The position numbers and the translations under genes were made by a program. Source: Sesamum alatum (lineage: Eukaryota > Streptophyta > Magnoliopsida > Lamiales > Pedaliaceae). Taken from it: DNA of 64,000 bases. The stretch covers positions 10,680,854 through 10,744,853 of the forward strand of contig JACGWO010000001.1 in assembly GCA_034509735.1 (NCBI GenBank), written 5' to 3'. Below the pieces are notes generated by a model, which saw nothing but the letters and a program-made list of their open reading frames with translations, did no database searches and was not told the DNA's origin. This document shows, one piece after another, positions 34,555 to 46,084 of the stretch (its first letter is position 1; each line of letters starts with the position of its first letter).

Positions 34555-35800
34555 TTGCCTCGATATTTTACTAGAGAAATCATTCAAAAATTTCCTATGT
34601 TCATTCCGTAGCTTATTATCGTAAAGACGATATATGTTTATCCTACTCGTTTTTGTTGATCGAAAATTGAAAATAGTAAAACTGTTAGAAAATGATTTCG
34701 ATTTGTTAAATGAAACTGATTAGGTCACAATTTTTAATTTTTAATAGCTAATTTATTAGATCTTTCTTCGACTTCTGGCGGAGGGGGCCGAAGGTTTTGG
34801 TTTCAAATTGGATGATGTCTTCTTTGTGTTTGCTAGTTTTTATTGTTTGTGTTTGTTTCCTTTCGTTTTTTTTAAAGACATTGATGGTTGAATATCAACC
34901 ACTCTACTATAATTTCAACATTCATATAGCCTCGAACTTACAGCCTTGTGATTTCAACCATTGTTTATTTTTGTTTCAAGTACGGTTAGATCGGGAATTA
35001 TATATATTATTTTTCAAATATAATTAGATATATTGTTATTCATCTATTTTTGTAAGAGAGTCCAGAGTTTTATTATTATCTATAATTGATTCAAGGGGAG
35101 TTCAAACTTTTTTATATCTGATGTACCTATAGAATTTATGGATTTATATGGATGAAAGGAGAATAAAGATATTAAGTATATGGTGAGAAAGGAATTATGA
35201 TTTCATTATAATTTCAGTGAGTTCTATATTTTGTATGATAAACATATAGACGACGAACTTGAATATCAATATAATTTAAACCTAAAATTAGAAACGGCCA
35301 AACCCCAACATGAACCTACACAAGTAAATAAGGAATTACTTTGCCTTTTGATTGAATTTCGAGTTTGGTAGGTGGTTTGTCCTCGATTATGAAGATTAAT
35401 AGTTTCAAAGAATTTTAAAAGAATAAAAATAAATTGAAGCTTTTTGGGAAAATCATGATAATTAATAAACATATTCAAACTTTACTGTGAAAATTTGACA
35501 TAAAAGTTAACTCATATTAGCACAGTAATTACGAATTACTGATTAATTTAATAATTAATAACAACTTATAACTTCATTCAAGACCAAAAATCACGCTGCA
35601 GTACATCACTAACATAGGAGGGGAATTCTCCACTCGCAGCAACAAGACTCAGTCTTTGCCAAAAAGCTGCCTGATTTTCACACCTATTTATATACTGAAA
35701 AGAAAATTAACCAAAAGAGTGCAATAGATGGTGAATTTTCTCCACAACAGCTCCTGTAGGAGCAAAAACTGATGAGTTTCCTTGCATTAGCCCAATCAGC
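34555..35800. other. AT-rich intergenic DNA downstream of the snoRNA candidate
   Basis: T-rich, with short open frames but no protein features. It may hold the rest of a non-coding snoRNA host transcript. Nothing else recognised. Confidence 0.35.
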
Positions 35801-36328
35801 CACTTGTTACTCCCTTGAAATTCCACAGCACATTGATGAAATTCAGCAGCCAACTCCACGGCCAGCCTGATTTAAAAAATTTTCAGCGTGATCCCCGTCC
35901 CTCACAGATGCAAACAAACAGGTCTTCTTCCATCGCACAACCTCGCCATGGTGGTCCCTTATCAGCGCTCCACCACTTCCGGTCAAAATTCACCCTTAAC
36001 CATCGGCGCAGACCACCTGGTGGGTTGGTTTGATCCCAAACCTTGTGTCGAACAATGAACATTTGCCAAAAAAATAAAAAATAAAATGAGCATTTGCACC
36101 CTGAGACTCCATTAGAACATCACTTGCAACGACACCAAACTAGGTGGATCTTTCACCTCTCTGTCAAACAGCCTTTGATTCTTGTTATCCCATATAGCCC
36201 AACTCAAAACCAAGCACATATTAAAAGCTACTGTTTGAAGTTTCTCATATAATCACTGACACCATGCACTCACCGGCCCTTCCCACATTGGAACCACCAC
36301 CAAAGGAACAAGTGCCAATGCCCGATAT
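35800..36328 (-). repeat. Degenerate LINE (RNase H / zinc-knuckle end) remnant
   Basis: On the minus strand, broken frames give pieces like GLWDNKNQRLFDRE (the zf-RVT/RNase H linker of plant LINEs) and NPPGGLRRWLRVNFDRKWW, reminiscent of the PPP-G--KxNxDG start of LINE RNase H. Many stops and frame changes. Assignment is from remembered sequence style only. Confidence 0.4.
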
Positions 36329-37302
36329 TGTTAGTTGAATGTTCAAGTGTTGATGCTGTAGATAAATAAATTTTGCGCCCAATCAAATGACGATAAGTGG
36401 AAAATATATATTATTTATCAATTATATTCTATTTTTATATTTATATTTTGGAATTTACTAAATTAATTCTAAATATAAATAGTTAAATTAATTTATATTT
36501 TAATATATATTTCGTCATCAAATCAACGGTCGACACGTGTCAAATTGAGGTGTTCCGGCCAATCAAATCAAGACAAATATTTTTCATATTATCTCTTCAA
36601 AAAAATACAAAAATTAAAGAGATAATATTGAAATTGACCAATCATGTCTTCCCAAATATTTAATGTATTTATCTCTTTAAATTAAAATAAAGAGATAATA
36701 AAAAATAAGTGTTCAAGTTCACCACAACTCTACCTCTTTGACAACTATATAAAGGGGTCATGGGAACTCATTCAAAATACACATACACACACACACATAC
36801 AATTGAAGAGAGCATTCAAGAAGTCCCGAAATCCTCTCAAGCAAATCAAGGAAGACCCACGGTGTTCTAGGCAAGATTCAAGGCGTTCGTCGCGGAAATT
36901 GTCAAAGTCAGCGTTTGATTCGACAAGAAGTCTGAAGACCGGCGAATTAACGTTATCAAGACAGAAGTCCATCTTGGCGGAAGATCAAAGTCTCAAATCC
37001 ACCAAGAACATCCCAAATTCAAGTCAAATATCGTCAAGTTTATAGCGTTTGATCCGGGAACAAGTCAACGACCCCCGAATTAACGTTATTCAAAGTCAAA
37101 GTCAAAGTCAACGTCAAAGGAGATCAAACGTCACAGTTTCACCTCCAAAGTTGTCGAAGTCAAAAGATCACGTTCTTGAAGAGAAGAATCAGAGGTTTTC
37201 AAGCAGAGATTTCGCACCCACAAAATACTCAATTCAATTCAAAAATTTATTTGTAATATTTTCGTATTTCGTTAAATTCAAGAACACGAAAATTTGTTTA
37301 CA
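36329..37302 (+). mobile_element. Probable solo LTR, about 974 bp
   Basis: Begins TGTTAGTTGAATG and ends ...TTTGTTTACA, with a TATA box (CTATATAAAGG at 36746) in the middle and a long GTCAA-rich R/U5-like part. No primer-binding site follows 37302 and no matching second copy is in the window, so it is probably solo or truncated. Flanks GATAT and GATGC agree at only three positions. A near-repeat (CGAATTAACGTTAT) occurs twice at about 36942 and 37076. Confidence 0.55.
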
Positions 37303-37319
37303 GATGCAACCACCACTAT

Positions 37320-37861
37320 TGTTGAAGTGCCCAAGTTGGAGAATGGATAGCTTAGGTAGATGAGAAGAGTCGTGTTTTTCATTATGCGTTTCTTCTTTGT
37401 TTTAGTTTGCTCACACGCTTGTGCTTATGTGTGTGATGACTCATTTATTTGTCTTTTGGTTGGTCCACATCATTCGGAGTTGGTCAAGAGTTAATTGGAG
37501 TTGAGATTCTGTTTCTCTCTCCTCTATTTAAAGAAAATTTCCTTCCATTTGTAACTACACAAATATTCTGCACTTTTGCAGATTAAGAAATCCTTCTAGA
37601 TGTCGTGGCTTGCTCTCGAACTCTTTTTTGCTTTGCAATCTCCTTTTTTTTTTTACATGGTATCAGAGCATGCAACAGGCACTTATGTGGCCGAAACCAA
37701 GTATGTTCTTGACATTATCAAGGATACTGGTCTTACACAGTGCAAAGCAGCATCTACTCCGTTCCCTCAAGGTTTGAAGTTATCTGCTGAATGTGGTGCC
37801 TTGCTTTCCCAGCCTGATGCCTACAGGCGCTTGGTTGGTCGCCTTCTTTATCTCAGCTTTG
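37320..37861 (+). mobile_element. Deleted Ty1/copia remnant: LTR plus PBS joined to the reverse-transcriptase end
   Basis: LTR-like sequence TGTTGAAGTGCCC...TTTTACA (37320-37657) is followed at once by TGGTATCAGAGC (37658-37669), the initiator-Met tRNA primer-binding site of copia elements. Seven bases later the frame reads ETKYVLDIIKDTGLTQCKA...STPFPQGLKL...DAYRRLVGRLLYL, the extreme end of copia reverse transcriptase. Gag, protease, integrase and most of RT (normally about 3 kb) are missing, so an internal deletion has joined the two ends. The frame ends where a different retroelement begins (about 37862). Confidence 0.8.
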
Positions 37862-38783
37862 AAGAATCGGGAATCAGAGCTAACCTCTCAGTGGAGAGAA
37901 TCCTTCAGTTCCTTCCCAAGCGCCACAGCGTCAGCAAGCTCGCCCTCCAAACGTTCCTTAGCTTTGGTGGAATCCGCGAGGGCGGAAGTCAAACGAGCTA
38001 TCTCCTCTTGATACTTCTCAAAGCGCTTGAAAGCCACCTCCGCCAAAGTATTCACTTATAAGGAGAAAGAAATAAAAAACATTGCCAAAATCCAAAACTG
38101 AAGCAAAGGCAATACAAAAAGTACGTACCCGGGCAGACTCCCCGCAGAGCATGTTCACAAAACCATCATCCGAAAGGGAAGAAAACTTAACCACGTCGAA
38201 CTCGCTAATAGTAGGACGAAGTTTCTCCCTTGCTACATGAACATCGGCCGTGTCCCAATAAGAGAAGACATCCCCACGGCGATTGGTCCCATAAGTGAAG
38301 TATCCTTTCCCAAGACCATGTGAAGGAGAATCAGAGGACACATCTCGAGGACGTTTTGAATCACTCCCACCAGAACTTGGAGGAAGAGACGCCGACCACC
38401 AGAAACATCCCTCGCCCGAGAAGGACTAGAACCACGCCTATCACCCTTGCCATGTGGAGGCGGAGGAGGAGAAAGAGGACGAGCCCGAGTAGAAGTCCCG
38501 GAAGATCCTCCATCCCGTGAGGCTTTAAAGCGGCGAACGTCCTCCAAAGATAACTTTTTTCCTGAAAAACAAAAGATAAAACACGTAAGCCACAAGCTAT
38601 AAATTAAAAGGGAAAAAAGTAAGATAATGATAAAGAATGAAAAAGGTTACCATCTGAGAACAAGCCCGTCACATTGAAGATTTGGTCGAACAAACCAGCC
38701 CCAATATAAGACATCTTTAGACATCTTGAGATCATGGTTCGGGGGAAATCAAGGGAAGAATCAACTCAAGGAGCACACAAACC

Positions 38784-39938
38784 CTAATCAGAATCTCGAA
38801 CGTAAAGGAATTTCTCCTTCCAAGGACCACGGGAGGAAGTACAACCCTCCCAAAACTTACAACCATTGCGAGGATAGAAATAGAAGAAAGAGTCGTTCAC
38901 TACCTTCTTGACTGAGAATAGGGTGTGAAAAGCTTCTACGGAAGGAGATAGATCTAACTCACTAAAGCGGTGAAGAAAACCCAAAAAGAACATGAAGGCA
39001 TTGGGAGTAAGCTGACTCACACTCACGCCAACACTATGAATAATTTCCACTAGAAGAGGGTGAGGCGAAAGAGTGAACCCCGAAGAAAAATACACGGAAT
39101 AAGCCGTAAAAAAACCCGACGGAGGAGATTTGACACGATCCCCACAAGAAGGAAGAAGAAACTCAACTGGAGGAGAAGAATTATAGTTACCCTCCAAAAA
39201 ACGAAGCTCCTCCAAACCTATGACGCTATCACACACCTCTACATCCATAACCCTACAACGAGATCTAGGAGCCGAAGAGCATTCCCCCCCAAACTCAGTA
39301 GAGGCAGTCAAAGGAGCTTTAAAGCCTAGCCCCTTGGGAGAAGATGAGTTAGATTCAAAGGAAACATCTAACGAATCAGCTGGAGAATCAGGAAGGTTAC
39401 GGATGGCCTCAATAACCTCTAAATTAAAGCTATCATCATCACCGTCTAAGACAATCACATTAGAGGAGTTAGGAGGATTAATTGCACGACGACGCGAGGA
39501 CCCTTCGCTCGAAGGAAGAGTCAGAGAGCGAAGGAGAGACCCCCGATCGCCGAGCCGAGGAAGGCCTTCCCGGCCCCCACGGTCGGGGGTGCCACGACTA
39601 GCTTGGTCGAGCTCGATGCCTCGAGCAGGCTGGCCGAAGCCTGTGCCTCGACCAACCTGGCCAAGGCCTGAGCCTTGCCCAGCCCGGTCGAGGCCTGTGC
39701 CTTGACCAAGGCGCTGGCCGAGCCCATTAGGACTGCGGCTAGCGTCGTTTATCTCACTTCGCGCCCCCTCCCGATCGAAATGAGCCCCGCTAGACCTATG
39801 GGATGATTCTATACTCCTTAAACGAGAATTAACGACTACGTTCGAAAGGAAAAGATGCAAGCAATTACGAGGAAATTAAAATACGAACGAAACGACGAGA
39901 AAAGAGAACGATTAAAAAGTACCTTTGCGATTCGACAT
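38784..39938 (-). pseudogene. Antisense retrotransposon ORF ('putative gypsy-type transposase' domain)
   Basis: A likely first exon MSNRK (39938-39923) is followed by a 358-residue open frame (39860-38784). It starts with a GQGTGLDRAGQGSGLGQ-style Gly/Gln repeat (roughly residues 45-95) and ends in a conserved block: SVYFSSGFTLSPHPLLVEII, LTPNAFMFFLGFLHRFSELD, FYFYPRNGCKFWEGCTSS, WKEKFLYVR. This matches the family I know as PF04195 (putative gypsy-type transposon), whose function is unknown. Further frames on the same strand (38595-37862: KKLSLEDVRRFKASRDGGSS, then a coiled-coil-like Glu/Lys/Ala stretch) are probably later parts of the same gene, now interrupted. No catalytic motif is visible. 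Confidence 0.6.
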
Positions 39939-40216
39939 TCGAAGGAACTAGTACACCTCAAGCCTAAGAAGAAGCACGGGATCAAGAAGGAGTGAACGAC
40001 GAACAAAAGCTCAAAAAAGCCCTAGAATAAATGAATGAGATACATATGTAGATGAAGGTGGTGAAGAAATTTTCAAACAAAGAAGATTTTACCTGCCAAA
40101 AATACGTTTTTCCCATCCCTTCTAGGAGAAACAAGATGGTTAACTAAATTAAACGGATCCTACTTATCAAAGTTCCAATTATTCCTTCCCGAATGCTTGG
40201 AACTTGAGGGGGCAGT

Positions 40217-40675
40217 TGACATGGAGAAAAATTACTAAGTCAAAGAGCATTTATTTTCCTCCATGAAATAAGAGAAAATCAAGGGGAGATTAATGAAGGT
40301 CATCAAGACATAGAGGAAATCATGCAAAGGGGGCTTGATCCATGGAAACTCCTCCATTAATGACGAAGCAAGGAAAAGACCCTAACGTCCCCATGAAACG
40401 TTACCATTTATATCCAAGAACATGGAGATGAAGGACAATAAGGACACTACACCATACTTATCGTAAATAAAATTGTTGTATAAATAGGAGTTCAATCCCT
40501 TCATTTGTGGATCTTGGACTCTTGTAAGAATTCTACTAGCATACTTATTCAATCAACTTCCTTGGATCGACTTGTACGTATTGGCGATTGTGCCCGATTT
40601 TAATAAAATAATTCGATTATTACGTTTATCATTTTATCACGTTGTTGTTGAATTATTCTCCGATTTCTTGCAACA
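40217..40675 (+). repeat. 3' LTR of the gypsy fragment
   Basis: Starts TGACATGGAG directly after the polypurine tract and ends near CAACA. Contains AAATAGGAGTTCAATCCC and AATAAAATAATTCG, suitable TATA/polyadenylation-type sequences. The partner LTR is not in the window. Confidence 0.6.
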
Positions 40676-41949
40676 TCAATAGTAGTTTGGTTCAATTTTT
40701 GTTTGTAAAAATTTATTCTTTCTTAAAAATGTTTAATTTCCAAAAAAAGGGATTAAAATTTGAAAATATTTATTATAAAAAATGATTAGTATCAACTTAT
40801 TTGTAAACTATTTACCTGTCATGGTAATATGCAAATTTTTGTTTAATGTTGGGATGTTAGTATTTTCAAAATACTCAAAAAATTAATTAAGACAGTAAAA
40901 TAAATAAAAAAAATAGCCAATGTACATTTTTTTAATTTATTTCAACTTAACGCAGTTATGAACACTTTCTTTAACTTAATTTAAGGTATAACTAGTTGTT
41001 GTGTCACACATTCTCTGCGTGCATATAATAAATATTCTTTTGTATTTTAAAATATATTATTATTATTATTATAATAATAAATAAGAGTAAAATATAAATT
41101 ATTACATCACATTAAAAAAATAAAAGAAAAAAAAACTAATTTATCAATTAGTGAAATTTTGGAAGGTAAATAAGTTGGTTATATTATCGATTGAAGGGTA
41201 TTTTTGACCTCATAAAAATTGATGCAGCGGTGTAATTAATCGTTGTTTGTGAGTGTGGATGGGGTTTTCTTTATATAATAGTACTAGAAATTGTGGCACG
41301 CAGTACCTGCGCGCATAATTTTTAGTAATACTGTGCATAATTTTTAGTAATGCTTTTATTTGATTGAAACTCATAAATTTGTTCCTATATATTAAAATTT
41401 GTCATTATTTTACAACATCATATAAAAAAATTATCGGATAACTTTTTTTAATGCACTAATTATCAATACATATTTTACTCAAATTAAATTAAAAATTAAA
41501 ACTTTGTACAATATATAATATATTGATAACGATAATTATATATACATACAACAGAAATACGAATATGTTCTTTCTATTTCAATTAATAATAAATTTAAAT
41601 AAAATTGGAGTAAATTTAATTTTTAAGTACATGTAATTACATAATTAATTTTTTTTAAAAACTTAATTGAATAGTTAATTCACTTACATGATTTGGGAAG
41701 TTGAAAAATTATTTTAGTATTATAATAATTTAATATAGTGTTATTAAAACTAACGCTCTGTGTCTATATTCTATAAGATAATATTATATATTTAAAAATA
41801 ACTTAATTTAAATTTTTTGAAACACGGCACGACAATGATATGCCAACGCTATACGAAAACTCCGTGACACCGCTAAATCTGCAAACCCTTATTATACAGT
41901 GTCGATCAACGATCAAAGACAGAGAAGGTAAAGAGAGGAAATCCAGGGA
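40676..41949. other. AT-rich DNA with Helitron-like copies and the USP promoter
   Basis: Holds a reversed Helitron-like copy at 40992-41283 and another 3' end at 41284. The last 150 bases before 41950 are the promoter and leader of the stress-protein gene. No other gene. Confidence 0.45.
40992..41283 (-). mobile_element. Helitron-like copy, reversed
   Basis: On the minus strand it runs from ACTATTATATAAAG (at 41283) to ...ACAACAACTAG (CTAG at 40992-40995, preceded by A on the plus strand, so T follows on the minus strand). Internal blocks match 57814-58106. A second, related 3' end (CTAG, then TGGCACGCAG-ACCTGCGCGC hairpin) begins at once at 41284, suggesting a head-to-tail or nested pair. 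Confidence 0.55.
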
Positions 41950-43659
41950 ATGGAGACGTTGAAGGAAGAGGAAGAGTATAGCTGGAGAGAAGTGAGTTTG
42001 CCGGCGATGATACCAGTTGTACCCCCACCTGAACTCGACAGAGAAACCGGAGAGAGGAGAAGGGGCCGTGACATAATCATCGCTGTCGATCATGGCCCAA
42101 ACAGCAAGCACGCCTTTGATTGGGCTATCACTCATCTCTGCCGCCTCGCCGATACCGTCCACCTCGTCCACGTTATCTCCAGTACAATCCCCCTGATTCT
42201 TCGTTTTTCAATTGTTTGGTTTTCTGCAAGTTTCTTCTTCTTTTTTGTGTTTAGAGCCTTATTTTGATGCCATTGGTATTGTGGTTGCTAAGGTTTTAAG
42301 AACCAGCTTGTGTACGAGACGAGTCAGGAGCTCATGGAGAAGCTTGCCGTGGAGGCATTTCAGGTTGCTATGGTGAGTTTTCATGATAGTTTCTTAACTC
42401 TTTTGTTTTATTGGCATGATGACTGGAGTTATGATTGTTGCAATTGTGCAAAATTCAGGTAATAAATGCAATTCATGTGCGGGGCTATTAATTGAATTCT
42501 AAATGAGAGTGATCTTTAAAGTTTGTTCCGTATCATCTTTGTTGCTTGGCGAGCTTGGTTTGGTAATTTGAGGAAAAAGATGAAGTTACGAACGTATTAC
42601 GTCTTTTTAGCATTATGTTTTGTGAAATCTTTATTCAAGATTGCCACCTTTGGCAATCAATAAAACTGAAATGTACTTGAAACACTAGGTTGCTTCCCAT
42701 GACTCTTATTGATTACATCCGCCTTACTGACATTTTCGTCTCAGCAAATGTCGAATCAAACATATAGAACTCATTCTTTTATTTATTTGTGGAACCTAAA
42801 CAGGCTGTATTTTCTTGTGAAATGATAAAATATACCTGCTTTTTAATATCTTGAGCATGTACTGAATCTGTAAAAACTAAAAGGGATACACACCTTGTGA
42901 AATAGATAGAACATAAGGAAAAAATCCTCAAAAGCCTTTACATGAATTCTGTTTATTTCTCTTATACATTACAAGCCAATGGTATTTAATATACTTCTGT
43001 GACAATAGGTAAAAACAAAGGCTAGGATTGTGGAAGGGGACACCGCCAAGGCTATATGCAAGGAAGCAGAGAGGTTGAAGCCTGCTGCTGTTGTGATGGG
43101 CACCAGGGGGAAAAGCTTGATCCAAAGGTCTCTTTCTCTACCTTTCTCCCCTCCATGTTGCATTCTTCCCCTTGCCCCGGAATTTGCTAGCAGACTGTGT
43201 TTTGATATATGTGCATGCTTTTGAGAAACCACCTTCTAGATTTGAGCATATGTAAAACGAAACCGTTTGCCTTTGAGAAACTAGACTGGCATCCTCTACA
43301 GTTATGGGGAAATTGTAATTTAAAAAATGATTGCAGTAGTTCAAGTGCAATTCTTCGACCCCAAGGATTTTTTAATATGTCTAACCTTAGAGGTGGCGGT
43401 GTAGTTATCCTAACATGTGTGCTTTCACTAACCTTTTCATTTTGTATTTTCCTTGCAGTGTGCTACAGGGTAGTGTAAGTGAATATTGCTTCCACAATTG
43501 TAAAACGGCACCAATCATTATTGTTCCCGGGAAAGGTACATCTTTGCGCTGTAACTATACTCAGTTTCATCAATTTTCGTGTGGTTGTCTTGTCCTACAG
43601 AGTTATAAAAGTATCTATGCTCTTCAATTCCAGGGGCAGGGGAAGAATCTGTCTTATAA
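41950..43659 (+). CDS. Universal stress protein A-like (USP) protein
   Basis: Small ATP-binding alpha/beta fold protein of unknown specific function; plant members respond to stress and some are phosphorylated. Exons: 41950-42181, 42293-42372, 43009-43127, 43459-43535, 43634-43659, giving 177 residues. Seen: RDIIIAVDHGPNSKHAFDWA (first strand and Asp), LVYETSQELMEKLAVEA, VEGD-AKAICKEAE, and the nucleotide motif G-2X-G-9X-GS as G135, G138 and G148-S149 (GTRGKSL...LQGSVSEYC), ending in APIIIVPGKGAGEESVL. The motif is complete only after joining exons 3 and 4. The start is the ATG that opens METLKEEEE. No defect seen. Confidence 0.92.
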
Positions 43660-46084
43660 TCTGCATTTGCAAGGATGAGGACTCGAGGCTCGTCAGCAGC
43701 ATGTATGTTAGTTGCATCTCTTTTAGTAAAGACAGGATTTTCCTTCATTTGGATGTGTGTGTAAGTTTAATATGTTACATTAGTTAATTAATTTAATGTT
43801 GCAGTGTAATTTTCCTGCGGTGTGCTTAATGAGTATTAGTTTGTCCATAACTATTTTATTGTATAAGGACAGACCTTTCCTTGTGGCTGCCTTGTTTACA
43901 ACTTTAGCCTCTTTTAAGAGTATAGTTGGTTTTCCCTATGGCTTCAACCATGATTTTTGTTGCTGAATGTAGATTTGTCCTGTAAGAACCGACTCATACA
44001 CTTTTTGTATCACACTACCAGTGCCGTACTGAGTACCTCCATGACATTTTGTTGGACCTCATAGGGATTTGAGATTCAAATTTGAGGGATCATTTAACAC
44101 GAAAATGAGTGGTAGACAAACGCAAGAGATATTGGAAACATTGTGCTCTGTTTTTCTTCCCAACCTTTGGGCCAACTCGAGTGAATGGTTTTGGATATTT
44201 GGTGGGAATTGTTTCAGAAATATGTAGCTGGTGGGCTGTAGTGAACCCAAGAGCCTAGAGAATCTTGTGCGTATCCACTTTTATTTTTGGAACAGTAATA
44301 TGTCAACATTGAGAAAGAAAGAGAGGTTTTGGAAGAGGTGAAGGGGCCCAAGAAAGTGAAGATGCAAAATTCCCTTTCATTTGTCTTGTTTTTCCCTTTT
44401 TTTTTTTTGGAACATATTTGTCTTGTTTTTCAATAGTAGCATTTTGGTAATAGATGAGGGCAGGTCCAGCCTTTGCTTTTTTCCACATGGCTTGAAAATG
44501 AAGGCAATATTGCTGCCCTTACAGATCCCAAAAATCTTCAGCGTGCAAGCCGTAGGAAACGATTAGCTGCATAGCCTCCCATTAAAAAGAAAGTGGGACA
44601 AATAAAGGGAAAACTAGGTTTTTGTTTTTTAATTTGTGGTATTATAAGCCGTTGGATGCATTTAGTTGCAATAATAATGTAGCTTGGTCAAATGTCTTTG
44701 TGGGATGGGCATAGCTGATGGTTAATGATAGGAATGTTTGCTTTCAAAAAATCACTTATTTCGGTTGAGATAATTTGATGCATAGATCTTTCCCCCTTGA
44801 CCTGAAAGGGCAACTTTAGTTTTTCTTTTCTTGAAGCCCATCATTGGATTAGGATGCTTAAAAGACTGCAACTCTTACTCATTTGGTCAACCAAGTACAT
44901 GATTTGTTGGGAGCTAGTCGTCGGGTTCATGATAACAAGCCATCACACATTTCATTATCAGACGTTGTCACTGCTAAATTTTAGCATCTCTATGTAGAAC
45001 TCTCCCTCTCTCCCCCTCCCTGCCTCTTTGGATTAATAGACCTTTGCATCTTGCTATAATTTATGAATAGTGTTAATCCTGTTAAATAGTTTTCAATGGG
45101 AACCCTACAGCCAAGTTAAAAGAAAATGGTCCAAGGATCATTGAAACTTTAGAGCTATTTTATAGCAAGCCCCAGAACCCCACACGAGCAAATTGGGAAA
45201 GCTGAGAGGGAATCATCTAAGAGAGAAATTGCCTTCCATTTTCTACTCTAATTATGATAACTGGCATGTCTCATTCCACTCTCACAAGACCAACCAACAT
45301 CTATGTTTCTACTGTTTGGCTCTTGTCCTCTTATCCTTCATAGATTGCTTAAACAGCTTTCAGATTTAATTCATAGTACAACTTGAGCAAATTGTTGAAT
45401 GTGACCCTTTTGTATTATCATTGCAAAATCCCTGTTGCTGATGTTACATTGATTCATATCATCCAGCATTTATCAGTAATCACATTATTTACTTTTTCTG
45501 GCTGATATAGATATATAATGAAATGTCTGTTATCTGCAAAAATTGTGTAGTGAAAGAGGATTCATAACAACAGAGGAAACTGGAAACAAAATTGGCTACT
45601 TCTTGTTATCTTTTACTAATCATAATCATTGCTGATATTTCTCACTGCACATGGATCATGCATAAGATATATACGACATTTAGTTTGAAACTAGAAAAAG
45701 ATGAGGATCAGCACTTGAATCGGACTTGTTCAAGGATTTTCTGTACTTTGTAGTTTGTACTGTGATTCACATTTCCAGCTTCACATGCCCTGTTTCAGTG
45801 AAACCTGCAAAAATGAAGTTTTATGCAGTTTTAGAATTCAGACCTTGGAAATAAATTTGACATTTCATATTTGAACTTCATATATAATTGTTGTTTAGGG
45901 TAGATTTGAAACATTTATGAAGTGCAAGTTATGTTCTTGTGTTTGGGAATCTTTGACATGGGAAAAAAACTCACATGGTTGAAATCATCAATCATTTCAC
46001 TTTTAAGTGAGAGACGGGAAAAGAAAGATACCAAATAAGTAACTTCATGTTGAGGACCACATAACTCTTAACAGATATATTTCT
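43660..46084. other. Convergent 3' regions of the USP and bHLH genes
   Basis: A 2.4 kb gap with no recognisable gene. The USP 3' UTR is at the left. The bHLH 3' UTR is at the right end. Short open frames (for example 44303-44566 on both strands) lack protein features. Confidence 0.45.

Larger units (their letters stand above)
37862..40675 (+). mobile_element. Ty3/gypsy (Tat/Retand-like) 3' fragment with antisense ORF, PPT and 3' LTR
   Basis: The element reads on the plus strand: a polypurine tract (GAGGGGGCAGT at 40206-40216) lies against LTR-like TGACATGGAG...TTGCAACA (40217-40675). Pol is absent. The region upstream is coding on the opposite strand (see 38784-39938). An antisense ORF between pol and the 3' LTR is a known trait of Retand/Tat-lineage plant elements. 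The left end is an abrupt junction with a copia remnant, so the copy is 5'-truncated. Confidence 0.65.

Noticed and set aside
35815..36033. 72-residue plus-strand frame
   Set aside because: Opposite strand of a broken LINE remnant; no independent support.
38320..39705. Several Arg/Pro-rich plus-strand frames
   Set aside because: They are antisense shadows of the minus-strand retrotransposon gene; its conserved domain is only on the minus strand.
43415..43787. Two overlapping plus-strand frames over USP exons 4-5
   Set aside because: They read through introns; only the spliced frame restores the G-2X-G-9X-GS motif.
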